Positions 10,709 through 20,031 are shown, numbered from the stretch's first letter. The stretch: 64,000 nucleotides of DNA from Desertivibrio insolitus (GCF_017355965.1 NZ_JAFIQW010000005.1:62001-126000); one strand, 5' to 3'. A program made the numbers and translations. Notes: a model not told the origin generated them from the sequence alone.

Positions 10709-10969
10709 GTGGACGTGCTGTTCTTCAGTTCGGCGTTCTGCCGGCCCTGTGCCGCGACGCGGCAGGTGCTCGACGCCGCCGCGCGGCTCGTGCCGCAGGC
10801 GCGCATCCGCGAGATCGACGTCGCCCGCGAGGCGGACCTGACCGAGGACCGCGGCATCGTCGCGACGCCGACAGTCGTCATCGACGGTCCCGACGGGCAC
10901 GAGCTCTTCCGGGCGACGGGCGTACCCACGGTCAACCAGGTGCTCGTCGCCCTCGCGAAGGCGGGCTGA
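10709..10969 (+). CDS. Thioredoxin-family protein
   Basis: Compact thioredoxin-fold protein (86 aa), shorter than a standard thioredoxin. It opens VLFFSSAFCRPCAATRQVL with a CRPC active site (Cys 9 and Cys 12) and contains ATPTVVIDG, the cis-Pro loop. It is probably a cytoplasmic thiol-disulfide exchange protein; there is no signal peptide. It begins with GTG at 10709, 43 bp after the small membrane protein on the same strand. Confidence 0.85.
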   Translation: MDVLFFSSAFCRPCAATRQVLDAAARLVPQARIREIDVAREADLTEDRGIVATPTVVIDGPDGHELFRATGVPTVNQVLVALAKAG

Positions 10970-11018
10970 CCCCGGCGAACCGGGCCGCGAGCGAGGGCTG
11001 CGGTATCTTGACGGTGCT

Positions 11019-11091
11019 GCCCCCGTAGCTCAGCGGATAGAGCAGGAGCCTTCTAATCTCTTGGTCGCAGGTTCGATTCCTGCCGGGGGCG
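11019..11091 (+). tRNA. tRNA-Arg (TCT)
   Basis: Cloverleaf with acceptor GCCCCCG/CGGGGGC, D-arm GCTCAGCGGATAGAGC, anticodon loop CTTCTAA (anticodon TCT, reads AGA) and T-arm GCAGGTTCGATTCCTGC. CCA is not encoded. The anticodon stem has one weak pair next to the loop. The 3' half is duplicated immediately downstream (see the repeat). Confidence 0.95.
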
Positions 11092-11203
11092 CAGTAGCCG
11101 GGAGCGGCTTTCGCGGGGCCTTCTCATCTCTTGGTCGCAGGTCCGATTCCTGCCGGGGGCGCGGTAGCCGGGAGCGGCTCTCGCGGGGTCTTCTCATCTC
11201 CTG
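11051..11203 (+). repeat. Tandem 70-bp repeat containing the 3' half of tRNA-Arg
   Basis: Unit 1 is 11051-11120 and unit 2 is 11121-11190; they differ at five of 70 positions. A third copy starts at 11191 and breaks off after about ten bases. Each unit consists of the tRNA from the anticodon loop to the 3' end plus about 30 bp of flank (GTAGCCGGGAGCGGCT). In unit 2 the loop reads TTCTCAT, and no 5' half exists, so it cannot fold as a tRNA. The arrangement could be a slippage duplication or a remnant of an element that integrated at the tRNA 3' end; no integrase is nearby. Confidence 0.9.
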
Positions 11204-11241
11204 ACCGGGCCACTGCGTAGAACTCCGCCGCAACGAGAAAC

Positions 11242-11268
11242 GGGGCCGACGTCAGTGACGCCGACCCC
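11242..11268 (-). terminator. Terminator after the 11283-12104 gene
   Basis: Twelve-base stem with a three-base loop. On the minus strand all pairs form if two G-U wobbles are allowed, whereas plus-strand RNA would have mismatches, so it serves the minus-strand gene. GTTTCTCGTT follows. Confidence 0.75.
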
Positions 11269-11282
11269 GCTTCAGTGAAGGT

Positions 11283-12104
11283 CTAGTGCTTCTCGCCTCC
11301 GGCGGGCACGGGCTCGAGAGCCTGGGTCTCGCTCAGGCCGTCCTCGTCGAGACCGTTCTCGCCCACCGGCTTGCGCTCGGGCAGGGGAGCGGGCTCCGGC
11401 TCCTGCGCCTTGACGGGCGGGGTCCAGGAGAACGAGGGCCCCTTCTCCTCGGGCTTCTCGGCGACGGGAGCGGCGACGGTCGGGGCGGGCTTCTCGACGG
11501 GCACGGGGGCGAGCGGTGCCGGCTTCGCGGCCGCGGCGACGCGCGCCGCGCTGGTGCGCTCGTGGATCCACGCCTGCTGGCGCTCCTCGAGCTCCTGCTC
11601 CGTGTCGTTCTGCTCGAAGCGCCAGCGCTCGAGGTCCTGCACGAACTGCTTGCGGGCCCGGCGGGGGCGGAACTCCCACTCGACGAGACGGTCGCGGAAG
11701 TCGGTGACCATCTGCTCGCTCGAGCGGCTGTACGAGACCGAGTGCTTGCGCAGCTCGGCGATCTCGTGCGCAGCCCAGTCGGCGGCGACGCTCGCCCCGG
11801 CGAGGGGCAGCAGACGCAGCCGGATGTCCGCCTCGCCGGCGAGCGTCTCGGCGTACTGACGCTCCTCGCCGTTGAGCGTGCTCCACTGGCTCGCGCGGCG
11901 CGCCGAGGCGACGAGCGAGGCGACGATCCCCGCCTTGTAGTCGGCGTCGCGCTGACGCACGATCCGCTTCACCGCGCCGCGTCCGAGCACGCCGCCGATG
12001 ATCCCGGCGAGGACGATCGCGACGAACGGCACGATCACGGTCGTGAGGAGAGCGGCGCCCTGCTCGGAGCCGATCCAGTCGACGAAGTCGTTCAACCACT
12101 GCAT
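11283..12104 (-). CDS. Membrane-anchored protein of unknown function
   Basis: 273 residues, not recognised. One strong transmembrane helix lies at about residues 17-43 (LLTTVIVPFVAIVLAGIIGG). A long, charged, probably helical region with many Arg, Glu and Gln follows (to about residue 185), then a Pro/Ala/Glu-rich low-complexity tail to the C-terminus. This layout suggests a cytoplasmic scaffold tethered to the membrane. The ATG at 12104 is preceded after six bases by TATGGT, fitting a leaderless promoter. It has its own terminator. Confidence 0.8.
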   Translation of the reverse strand: MQWLNDFVDWIGSEQGAALLTTVIVPFVAIVLAGIIGGVLGRGAVKRIVRQRDADYKAGIVASLVASARRASQWSTLNGEERQYAETLAGEADIRLRLLPLAGASVAADWAAHEIAELRKHSVSYSRSSEQMVTDFRDRLVEWEFRPRRARKQFVQDLERWRFEQNDTEQELEERQQAWIHERTSAARVAAAAKPAPLAPVPVEKPAPTVAAPVAEKPEEKGPSFSWTPPVKAQEPEPAPLPERKPVGENGLDEDGLSETQALEPVPAGGEKH

Positions 12105-12194
12105 GCCCGAACCATAAACCGGAGGTTGAGGGATCGGGCCGGGAGCGGCTGCGACACGCCGCCGCGTCCGGGAAAGCGGCCGATCAGGAGCGCG

Positions 12195-12437
12195 TCAGGC
12201 GAACCGGAGCGAGTCCGTCGCGTCATCCATGCGCCAGAATTCGCCGATCTCCACGAACGTGCGACGGGTCGCGAAGAAGCGCTTGGCGCGGAACCGCTCG
12301 CCGCCGACGGCGTCGAAGGCCTCGATGTACCCGAGCACCTCGCCGCCCGGCTTCGTCACCCGCCACAGCTTCGAGTGCAGCTGGAGGACGGACGGCAGGG
12401 CGGAGTGGGTGCGGGGAGCGAAGTCGAGGGTGGTCAT
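12195..12437 (-). CDS. Conserved-looking small protein of unknown function
   Basis: 80 residues beginning MTTLDFAPRTHSALPSVLQLHSKLWRV. The ATG at 12437 is chosen over upstream codons because GGAG sits five bases before it. The middle (GGEVLGYIEAFDAVGGERFRAKRFF) is rich in beta-type alternation, suggesting a small globular beta domain. No family is recognised. It stands between a membrane protein and an aldo/keto reductase, all on the minus strand but with gaps of about 100 bp. Confidence 0.7.
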   Translation of the reverse strand: MTTLDFAPRTHSALPSVLQLHSKLWRVTKPGGEVLGYIEAFDAVGGERFRAKRFFATRRTFVEIGEFWRMDDATDSLRFA

Positions 12438-12540
12438 GGCTTCTCCGTTCGTGCGGCCGGCCGGGGTGGAAGGGACGTTCCGAAGGTAGGGAGCACCTCC
12501 GACATCCGTTCCCCGCACCGGCCGCACGGGAGGCCGACCG

Positions 12541-13545
12541 TCAGCGCAGGGCGGTGCCGTGCACGGCGTAGGGCTCGATCGCCGCGATCTCGTCCTCGGT
12601 CAGCGGGGCCTTGTCGAGCGCCGCGACGTTGTTCTCGAGCTGCGCGACGCTCGAGGCGCCGATGAGCGCGCTCGTGACCTGCGGCTGACGCAGCACCCAG
12701 CGCAGCGCGAGCTGGGCGAGGGTCTGGCCCCGCCCCTTCGCGATCTCGTTGAGGGCGTTGGCCCGCTCGAGGTAGGTGTCGTCGATGCTCTCGGCCTTGA
12801 GGAAGCGGCCCTCCGCGGCACGCGAGTCCTCCGGAATGCCCTTGAGGTAGCGGTCGGTCAGCAGGCCCTGCGCGAGCGGGGAGAACACGATGCTGCCCAT
12901 GCCGAGCTCCTCGAGCACGGGGAAGAGACCGTCCTCGATGTGCCGGTCGAACATGCTGTAGCGCGGCTGGTGGATGAGCACCGGCACCTTGTGCTCGGCG
13001 AGCGCGGCGTACGCGGCGCGCGTCTGCTCGGGGTCGTAGTTCGAGATGCCGACGTAGAGCGCCTTGCCCTGGTGCACCGCGCTCGCGAGCGCGCCCATCG
13101 TCTCCTCGATCGGGGTCTCCGGGTCGGGGCGGTGCGAGTAGAAGATGTCGACGTAGTCGAGGCCCATGCGGGCGAGGCTCTTGTCGAGGCTCGACAGCAG
13201 GTACTTGCGCGAGCCCCACTCGCCGTAGGGGCCTTCGTGCATGTAGTAGCCGGCCTTGGTCGAGACGATGATCTCGTCGCGGTACGGGCGGAAGTCCTGG
13301 GCCCAGATCGTGCCGAAGTTCTGCTCGGCCGATCCGGCGGGCGGGCCGTAGTTGTTGGCCAGGTCGAAGTGGGTGATCCCGAGGTCGAACGCGCGGCGGA
13401 GGATCGCCCGCTGCGTCTCGAGCGGCTTGTCGTCACCGAAGTTGTGCCAGAGGCCGAGGGAGATCTCGGGCAGGAGCAGACCGCTCCGGCCGACGCGGGC
13501 GTAGCTCATGGACTCGTAGCGGTCGGGGTGCGCTTCATAGGGCAT
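12541..13545 (-). CDS. Aldo/keto reductase, YghZ (L-glyceraldehyde 3-phosphate reductase) type
   Basis: NADPH-dependent aldo/keto reductase (334 aa). The catalytic tetrad is present: Asp61 and Tyr66 in FDLANNYGPP, Lys97 in STKAGY, His138 in YSHRPD. The opening YESMSYARVGRSGLLLPEISLGLWHNFG and the PPAGSAEQNFG stretch match the YghZ/Gpr subgroup, which reduces L-glyceraldehyde 3-phosphate and other aldehydes such as methylglyoxal. The C-terminal IGASSVAQLENNVAAL is the NADP phosphate-binding segment. Divergent from msrA. Confidence 0.93.
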   Translation of the reverse strand: MPYEAHPDRYESMSYARVGRSGLLLPEISLGLWHNFGDDKPLETQRAILRRAFDLGITHFDLANNYGPPAGSAEQNFGTIWAQDFRPYRDEIIVSTKAGYYMHEGPYGEWGSRKYLLSSLDKSLARMGLDYVDIFYSHRPDPETPIEETMGALASAVHQGKALYVGISNYDPEQTRAAYAALAEHKVPVLIHQPRYSMFDRHIEDGLFPVLEELGMGSIVFSPLAQGLLTDRYLKGIPEDSRAAEGRFLKAESIDDTYLERANALNEIAKGRGQTLAQLALRWVLRQPQVTSALIGASSVAQLENNVAALDKAPLTEDEIAAIEPYAVHGTALR

Positions 13546-13640
13546 GGCGCCAGCCTATAGAGCGCTCCCAGGAGGGAATGACCGACGGCAGGGAACGGTT
13601 GCAGGAGGCGACTCCCACGACAGAAAGTAGGGTCTTCCTC

Positions 13641-14168
13641 ATGCAGACTTTCGTGCTCGCCGGCGGATGCTTCTGGTGTCTCGACGCCGTCTACCGCACC
13701 CTCCGCGGCGTGAGTGACGTCGTCTCCGGCTACACCGGCGGCAGCTTCAAGAACCCCAGCTACGAGGCCGTGTGCACGGGTGCGACCGGGCACGCCGAGG
13801 CCGTCGCCGTCACGTTCGACCCGGAGGTCATCCCGGCCGACGTCATCCTCGACGTGTTCTTCACCCTGCACGACCCGCGCCAGCTCAACCGGCAGGGCGC
13901 GGACGTCGGCACGCAGTACCGCTCGGCGATGTTCTACCGCGACGACGAGGAGAAGGCCGTCTTCGAGGCCGCTCGCGACCGCGCGGCCGAGATCTGGGAC
14001 GGCGGGATCGTGACCGAGATCAGCCCCCTCGGCGAGTTCTTCCGTGCCGAGGAGTACCACCAGGACTTCTTTGCGAAGAACCCCGGCCAGGGCTACTGCC
14101 TCGCGGTCGCGCTGCCGAAGGTCAACAAGGTGCGCAAGTCGTACGCGGAGTACGTCCTCGCGTCCTGA
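13641..14168 (+). CDS. msrA: Peptide methionine-S-sulfoxide reductase MsrA
   Basis: Repairs methionine-S-sulfoxide in proteins. MQTFVLAGGCFWCLDAVYR places the nucleophilic Cys at residue 10 of GCFWC. DVVSGYTGG, GHAEAVAVTFDP and FFRAEEYHQDFFAKNPGQGYC follow, the last giving the usual C-terminal region with a resolving-type Cys. 175 aa. The ATG at 13641 is preferred to 13578 because the family begins right before GGCFW and a TAGGGT box lies eight bases upstream (leaderless). A strong hairpin ends the transcript. Confidence 0.95.
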   Translation: MQTFVLAGGCFWCLDAVYRTLRGVSDVVSGYTGGSFKNPSYEAVCTGATGHAEAVAVTFDPEVIPADVILDVFFTLHDPRQLNRQGADVGTQYRSAMFYRDDEEKAVFEAARDRAAEIWDGGIVTEISPLGEFFRAEEYHQDFFAKNPGQGYCLAVALPKVNKVRKSYAEYVLAS

Positions 14169-14199
14169 CCCCCTTCACCCGGACCGCTCCGGGGGCTAA

Positions 14200-14237
14200 C
14201 GTCGAGGGTGGTGCCCGTTCGGGTGCCACCCTCGACG
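14200..14237 (+). terminator. Hairpin terminator after msrA
   Basis: Seventeen-base stem (CGTCGAGGGTGG arm with its complement, closed by two G-U pairs and three G-C pairs) with a GTTC loop. No T-run follows. It lies between msrA and the next small gene. Confidence 0.7.
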
Positions 14238-14265
14238 CATGTACCGCATGAAAGGGGACTCGACG

Positions 14266-14481
14266 ATGAGTGACTCCTCCACCTCCACCCTGACCCGCAC
14301 CTGGGTCGCCTACACCGCCGCCGGCGTGGTGGGCAGCGTGCACCGCACCGCGGACGGCTTCGCCGTCAAGCGCGCGGGGCACGAAGCGACGGGGACCTAC
14401 CCCACCCTCGAGGTCGCGATGCAGGCGCTGCACGCGAGCCTCGGACCCGGTGCCGAACGGCCGGAGTTCGTCGGCCACTGA
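14266..14481 (+). CDS. Small protein of unknown function
   Basis: 71 residues: MSDSSTSTLTRTWVAYTAAGVVGSVHRTADGF and onward to PEFVGH. ATG at 14266 has AAAGGGG eight bases upstream; an upstream ATG at 14239 in the terminator hairpin is less likely. The sequence looks like a small beta-rich domain (WVAYTAAGVVGSVHRT, then a helix EVAMQALHASLG). No family recognised. It lies ahead of the ssb-type gene on the same strand. Confidence 0.65.
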   Translation: MSDSSTSTLTRTWVAYTAAGVVGSVHRTADGFAVKRAGHEATGTYPTLEVAMQALHASLGPGAERPEFVGH

Positions 14482-14575
14482 CGACCAGTCCTCCACAGTC
14501 ACCGGTTCGGGCCGGGCCTCCGCAGATCGCGGCAGCCCGGCCCGTTCCATGTCCCCGGTGCCGAGACTCGACGGC

Positions 14576-15085
14576 ATGATCGATTCCTCCATCACCGTCA
14601 CCGGCGTCGTCGCGACGCCCCCGCGCTTCGTGGTCGCCTCCGGCGTTCCCATCGTCAACTTCCGCATCGCCGCCACCTCCCGCAAGCAGGACAAGCGCAC
14701 GGGGGAGTGGTCCGACGGGCACACGAACTGGTTCGACGTCTCCGCGTTCCGCTCGCTGGCCGAGAACGTCGAGGCGAGCCTCGCCAAGGGCGACGCCGTC
14801 ATCATCTCGGGCAGGGTCCGCATCAAGGACTGGGAGGGCAACGGCAAGTCGGGCCGCAGCGTCGAGATCGAGGCGAAGCACATCGGCCACGACCTCGCCC
14901 TCGGTACGGGTCGCTGGTCCCGCCGGCGCTCGTCCCAGCCCGAGGAGCAGGCCGATCACGATGTCGATCACGACGCCGAGGAGCAGGGCGAGGCCGTCGA
15001 GCAGCCGGCGGCCGATACCCCGGACGGGGGCTGGCGGCCCGCTCTCGTGCCGGCACCGGCGGACGCCGCGCCGGTCCCGTTCTGA
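14576..15085 (+). CDS. ssb: Single-stranded DNA-binding protein, second (SsbB-like) type
   Basis: OB-fold single-strand DNA-binding protein (169 aa). MIDSSITVTGVVATPPRFV, VNFRIAATSRKQDKRTGEW, NWFDVSAFRSLAENV and GDAVIISGRVRIKDWEG follow the SSB core. After residue 115 comes a low-complexity acidic segment (EEQADHDVDHDAEEQGE), and the chain ends PVPF; the terminal PF recalls the SSB tail, but the immediately preceding acidic residues are missing. Actinobacteria usually carry a replicative SSB elsewhere and a second one next to ettA, as here. ATG 14576 gives the family start. Confidence 0.9.
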   Translation: MIDSSITVTGVVATPPRFVVASGVPIVNFRIAATSRKQDKRTGEWSDGHTNWFDVSAFRSLAENVEASLAKGDAVIISGRVRIKDWEGNGKSGRSVEIEAKHIGHDLALGTGRWSRRRSSQPEEQADHDVDHDAEEQGEAVEQPAADTPDGGWRPALVPAPADAAPVPF

Positions 15086-15156
15086 GGTCGCGTCGCCGTC
15101 ACTTGCCGCACCTAGACTGCCCTCGATCGAGCCACGAGTGCGCGAAGGGGGAGCGG

Positions 15157-15630
15157 ATGAGTCGTGCCGCCTCTCTTCGCGCGCTCGCGAGCCTCGTGCT
15201 CGTCGTGGCGCTCGCCGGCTGCACGCAGGCCGCGCAGTCGCCGGGTGCGGCTGACCCGACGGCGTCGCCCGCCGCGTCGGGCAGCCCCGTTGCAGAGCCG
15301 GCGGCACCCGTCCTCGATCCCTCGTCCGCCGAGGCGAGCAAGGCGTACTTCGACTCCGTGGTCTCCGCCCTGCTCGCCGAGCGTCCGGATGCCGGCGGGC
15401 GTGAGCTCGTGGACGCGCTCGCGGCCGCGGGCTTCGATAAGGCCGCCATGCAGGTGACCTACGACGACACCCCGACGGGCAACGCCGCCGACAACGTGCA
15501 GTTCTCGGTGCTGCTCGCCGGGCAGTGCCTCGTCGGGCAGAAGGGCGCGGGCGGGTACACGAGCGTGGTGGCCGCGCCGCTCGGCACGGGCGGCTGCCTC
15601 ATCGGTCAGACGCGACCGATCGACTGGTAG
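15157..15630 (+). CDS. Lipoprotein of unknown function
   Basis: 157 residues with a lipoprotein signal peptide: MSRAASLRALASLVLVVALAGC, lipobox LAGC, lipid-anchored Cys at residue 22. A Pro/Ala/Ser-rich linker follows, then a small domain (about residues 60-157) with two cysteines (GQCLVGQ and GGCLIGQ) that could pair outside the cell. It resembles a conserved Microbacteriaceae lipoprotein family of unknown role. Start at ATG 15157 with GGGGAG just upstream. Confidence 0.85.
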   Translation: MSRAASLRALASLVLVVALAGCTQAAQSPGAADPTASPAASGSPVAEPAAPVLDPSSAEASKAYFDSVVSALLAERPDAGGRELVDALAAAGFDKAAMQVTYDDTPTGNAADNVQFSVLLAGQCLVGQKGAGGYTSVVAAPLGTGGCLIGQTRPIDW

Positions 15631-15720
15631 CGGCATAGGTCGCCGGCGGCGCGACGAATCGACGGCTGGACGGACGGCCTTGCGGCCATCGACCCGTGAC
15701 TGCGGAGACCGACCGAGTCG

Positions 15721-15745
15721 GGATGCCGACCGCGCCTCGGCATCC
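15721..15745 (+). terminator. Hairpin built from an inverted GGATGCC pair
   Basis: GGATGCCGA (15721-15729) pairs with TCGGCATCC (15737-15745) around a seven-base loop. It lies in the 183-bp gap between the lipoprotein and ettA and could end the lipoprotein transcript. The rest of the gap holds only the ettA promoter box. The arms are the over-represented motif reported in the findings. Confidence 0.6.
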
Positions 15746-15813
15746 GCTCTCGGCGTAGCCGCTCCCCACCCGGGCGCGCGGCGAGGTCCCCGGTCCCAAA
15801 TAGAATCGACCCC

Positions 15814-17496
<1,683 letters not shown>

Positions 17497-17498
17497 CC

Positions 17499-17972
17499 AT
17501 GGCCCGGATGCACGTGCCCACCCGGCTGCGGTGGAGCGACCTCGACGCCTACGGGCACGTCAACAACGCCGAGATGCTGCGCCTGCTCGAAGAGGCGCGC
17601 ATCGCGGCGTTCTGGGCGACCGAGCACGCGAGCGAGGAGCAGGGCACCGCGGTGCTCGACGCCCGCCCCGGCTCGAACACGGTCACGGTGATCGCGCGGC
17701 AGGAGGTCGAGTACCTCGTGCCGATTCCGTACATGCGCCAGCCCCTCGACATCCAGCTCTGGCTCGGGCGCCTCGGCGGATCGAGCATCGAGGTCTGCTA
17801 CGAGGTGTGCTCGCCCCTCGGCGTCGAGCCGTTCGTCATGTACACCCGCGCGGCGACCACGATCGTGCTGCTCGACTCCGAGACGATGCGCCCGCGCCGG
17901 CTCACCGACCAGGAGCGCGCCGTCTGGACGCCGTACCTCGAAGAGCCGGTCGCCTTCACCAAGCGCCACTAG
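17499..17972 (+). CDS. Acyl-CoA thioesterase, hotdog fold (YbgC/FcbC type)
   Basis: 157-residue hotdog-fold thioesterase. RLRWSDLDAYGHVNNAEMLRLLEEAR is the 4-hydroxybenzoyl-CoA thioesterase signature with the catalytic Asp in WSDLDAYGHVNN. VEYLVPIPYMRQPLDIQLWLGRLG is the central helix-to-strand region. Substrate unknown, probably an acyl-CoA. Its ATG lies two bases after the ettA stop, so the two are co-transcribed. A long hairpin follows. Confidence 0.92.
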   Translation: MARMHVPTRLRWSDLDAYGHVNNAEMLRLLEEARIAAFWATEHASEEQGTAVLDARPGSNTVTVIARQEVEYLVPIPYMRQPLDIQLWLGRLGGSSIEVCYEVCSPLGVEPFVMYTRAATTIVLLDSETMRPRRLTDQERAVWTPYLEEPVAFTKRH

Positions 17973-17977
17973 CGGAT

Positions 17978-18023
17978 ACGACGAAGGGGGCGGATGCCAC
18001 GGCATCCGCCCCCTTCGTCGTAC
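17978..18023. terminator. Bidirectional terminator, perfect 22-bp inverted repeat
   Basis: Arms 17978-17999 and 18002-18023 are perfect complements with a two-base centre. It lies between convergent genes (thioesterase and tesB), so it should stop both. The tip is CGGATGCC facing GGCATCCG, the over-represented octamer in inverted orientation. Confidence 0.9.
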
Positions 18024-18036
18024 CGGGTTCGAGTCG

Positions 18037-18909
18037 TCAGTCCCGACGGCTGACCCGGACCATGCCCTCCTGCGCGACGCTCGCGACGAGCCTGCCCTCG
18101 CGGTCGAAGATCCGCCCCGTCGTCAGGCCGCGCCCGCCGATCGCGTTCGGCGACTCCTGCACGTACAGCAGCCACTCGTCGACGCGGGCGAAGCGGTGCC
18201 ACCACATCGCGTGGTCGAGGCTCGCCGCTTTCAGCCCCGGCGTCGCCCAGGCGACCCCGTGCCGGCGGATGATCGGCTCGAGCAGCGTGTAGTCGCTCAC
18301 GTACGCGAGGGCGGCGCGGTGCAGGTTCTCGTCGTCGGGCAGCGGGCCGATGCTCCGCATCCACACGGCCTGCGAGGCGACGCGCTCGCCCTCGACGCTG
18401 AGGTAGACGGGGGAGGGGACGTGACGCATCTCGAACGGGCGCGACGTCGCCCAGTACTTGGCCATCGGGTGCTCGAGCCCGCCGAGCAGCTGGTTCTCGT
18501 CCGGAACGCTCTCGGGGTCGGGCACGTCGAGCGGCATCTCCACCTGGTGCTCGAGCCCCGGGTCATCCGTCTGGAACGACGCGATCATCGACAGGATCGG
18601 CTGCCCGTACTGGTACGCCTGCGTACGGCGGGTGGAGAACGAGCGGCCGTCGTGGATGCGGTCGACGGAGAACGTGATCGGCTGGCTGACGTCGCCCGGC
18701 CGCAGGAAGTAGGCGTGCATGGAGTGCACGACGCGGTCCTCGGCGACCGTGCGGATCGCGGCGACCAGCGACTGCGCGAGCACCTGCCCGCCGAAGACCC
18801 GGCCGCCGGGCACCCACTGGCTGGGCCCCGTGAAGATGTCCTCGCTGGTGCGGGCACCGGTGTCGGTCAGGTCGAGCGCGGCGAGCAGCGAATCCAGCGG
18901 GTCGGGCAC
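18037..18909 (-). CDS. tesB: Acyl-CoA thioesterase II TesB
   Basis: Double-hotdog thioesterase (290 aa) hydrolysing medium- and long-chain acyl-CoAs. TGPSQWVPGGRVFGGQVLAQSLVAA near the N-terminus and SLDHAMWWHRFARVDEWLLYVQESP in the second hotdog match TesB; the Asp of SLDHAMWWH is the catalytic residue of the family. The GTG at 18909 is chosen because TAAACT (complement of 18917-18922) lies seven bases upstream, giving a leaderless message, and no earlier start is reasonable: only 21 bp separate it from the divergent gene. Confidence 0.95.
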   Translation of the reverse strand: MPDPLDSLLAALDLTDTGARTSEDIFTGPSQWVPGGRVFGGQVLAQSLVAAIRTVAEDRVVHSMHAYFLRPGDVSQPITFSVDRIHDGRSFSTRRTQAYQYGQPILSMIASFQTDDPGLEHQVEMPLDVPDPESVPDENQLLGGLEHPMAKYWATSRPFEMRHVPSPVYLSVEGERVASQAVWMRSIGPLPDDENLHRAALAYVSDYTLLEPIIRRHGVAWATPGLKAASLDHAMWWHRFARVDEWLLYVQESPNAIGGRGLTTGRIFDREGRLVASVAQEGMVRVSRRD

Positions 18910-18930
18910 GCCCTGTAGTTTAGGTGGGTC
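18910..18930. promoter_or_regulatory. 21-bp divergent promoter with overlapping -10 boxes
   Basis: TAGTTT on the plus strand (18916-18921) and TAAACT on the minus strand (18917-18922) are nearly the same bases read both ways. They serve the gene at 18931 and tesB respectively. Simultaneous binding by two polymerases looks impossible. Confidence 0.65.
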
Positions 18931-19608
18931 ATGAGCGACTCCTTCACCCTCGTCGACGGCCTCGCCCTGCGCGATCTCCAGGTGTTGCTCGGCCGCGCCG
19001 AGCGGGTGGAGAACGGTTCGGTGCGGCTCATCGCCGCCGGGCAGGTGCTCGCGGTGTACGTCGCCGCGCTGTACCCGATCGGGCTGCTCGACGAGACCCC
19101 CACGGTGCTCGGGCTGCGCACGTTCGAGCTCGCCGAGCCGACCGAGTTCGACACCGTCGTGCCGGTGCGCTCGCTCGCCGAGCGGGTGACCCGCAAGCTC
19201 GACCAGGGGGCGGATGACGCGGAGCCCGTGTCCCTCACGCTGCCGCTCTCGGTCAACACCGTCACCTGGACCGCGATCAGCCCGCCCCGCGGCGGCTGGG
19301 TCACGCTCGACCCGACCGGCGCGGAACTGCTCGAACGCACCGCGAAGGACGGCATCGAGGAGGTCGCCGCCGCCGTGCCCACCGGCACGGGTGAGCAGAT
19401 CGTGCACCGCGTGCGCTCGGAAGTGTGGGGCCGCCCGATCGAGGGGCTCGAGCACGTGCCGGCCGGGGCCGCGTTCGCCGCGGTGACCCTCGGCTTCCTG
19501 TCGCCGGAGGACCCGGTGTCGATCCACGAGACCGGCCCGTGGACGCGGCTCACGACGCGGCGCGGCCACGTGCTCGTACGGCGCCGGGCGTGGACGCTCG
19601 CGCGCTAG
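18931..19608 (+). CDS. Actinobacterial protein of unknown function
   Basis: 225 residues, not recognised by function. The text is globular with no signal peptide or membrane helix; LSVNTVTWTAISPPRGGWV and GTGEQIVHRVRSEVWGRPI look like structured core. Such proteins recur near glbO in Actinobacteria, but no role is known to me. ATG at 18931 with AGGTGGG just before it. It converges with glbO, three bases apart, with no hairpin between. Confidence 0.8.
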   Translation: MSDSFTLVDGLALRDLQVLLGRAERVENGSVRLIAAGQVLAVYVAALYPIGLLDETPTVLGLRTFELAEPTEFDTVVPVRSLAERVTRKLDQGADDAEPVSLTLPLSVNTVTWTAISPPRGGWVTLDPTGAELLERTAKDGIEEVAAAVPTGTGEQIVHRVRSEVWGRPIEGLEHVPAGAAFAAVTLGFLSPEDPVSIHETGPWTRLTTRRGHVLVRRRAWTLAR

Positions 19609-19611
19609 CCG

Positions 19612-20031
19612 TTACGCCTCAAAGGTGTTGACCATCGCGAACGCGGCGCGCTCGAGGTAGCCCCAGAGCATCTCGCTGTGCAGGGGTGACAGCTCCAGCT
19701 CGTCGACGGCGACCCTCATGTGGGCGAGCCAGCGGTCGCGGGCGTCGGGGTTCACCTTGAACGGCATGTGCCGCATCCGCAGGCGCGGGTGCCCGCGCTC
19801 CTGGCTGTACGTGCCGGGGCCGCCCCAGTACTGCTCGAGGAAGCCCGTGAGGCGCTGGATCGCGCCCTCGAAGTCCTCGGGCGGATACATCGGGGCGAGC
19901 ACCTCGTCGGTGCGCACGCCCTCGTAGAACCGGCGCACGAGCCGCTCGAACGTCGGCCGTCCGCCGACCTCGTGCCAGAAGCTCGTCGCCTCGGCGCTCG
20001 TCACGTCACTCACCGGAGAATTGTCGCTCAC
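19612..20031 (-). CDS. glbO: Group II truncated haemoglobin (trHbO)
   Basis: Haem protein (139 aa from GTG 20031) that binds O2/NO and is linked to respiration and oxidative or nitrosative defence. Family residues by comparison with M. tuberculosis trHbO: Tyr36 (B10) in RRFYEGV, Tyr68 (CD1) in QYWGGP, proximal His88 in LRMRHMPF, and Trp101 (G8) in RWLAHM. The GTG at 20031 overlaps the mscS stop (GTGA), so it is coupled to mscS; a second in-frame GTG at 20013 is possible. Confidence 0.96.
   Translation of the reverse strand: MSDNSPVSDVTSAEATSFWHEVGGRPTFERLVRRFYEGVRTDEVLAPMYPPEDFEGAIQRLTGFLEQYWGGPGTYSQERGHPRLRMRHMPFKVNPDARDRWLAHMRVAVDELELSPLHSEMLWGYLERAAFAMVNTFEA

Noticed and set aside
11092-11160. 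A second tRNA after tRNA-Arg
   Set aside because: Only the 3' half is present; there is no acceptor 5' strand or D-arm.
12541-13219. Alternative frames within the aldo/keto reductase gene
   Set aside because: Arg/Ala-rich shadow frames; the tetrad-bearing frame spans the entire region.
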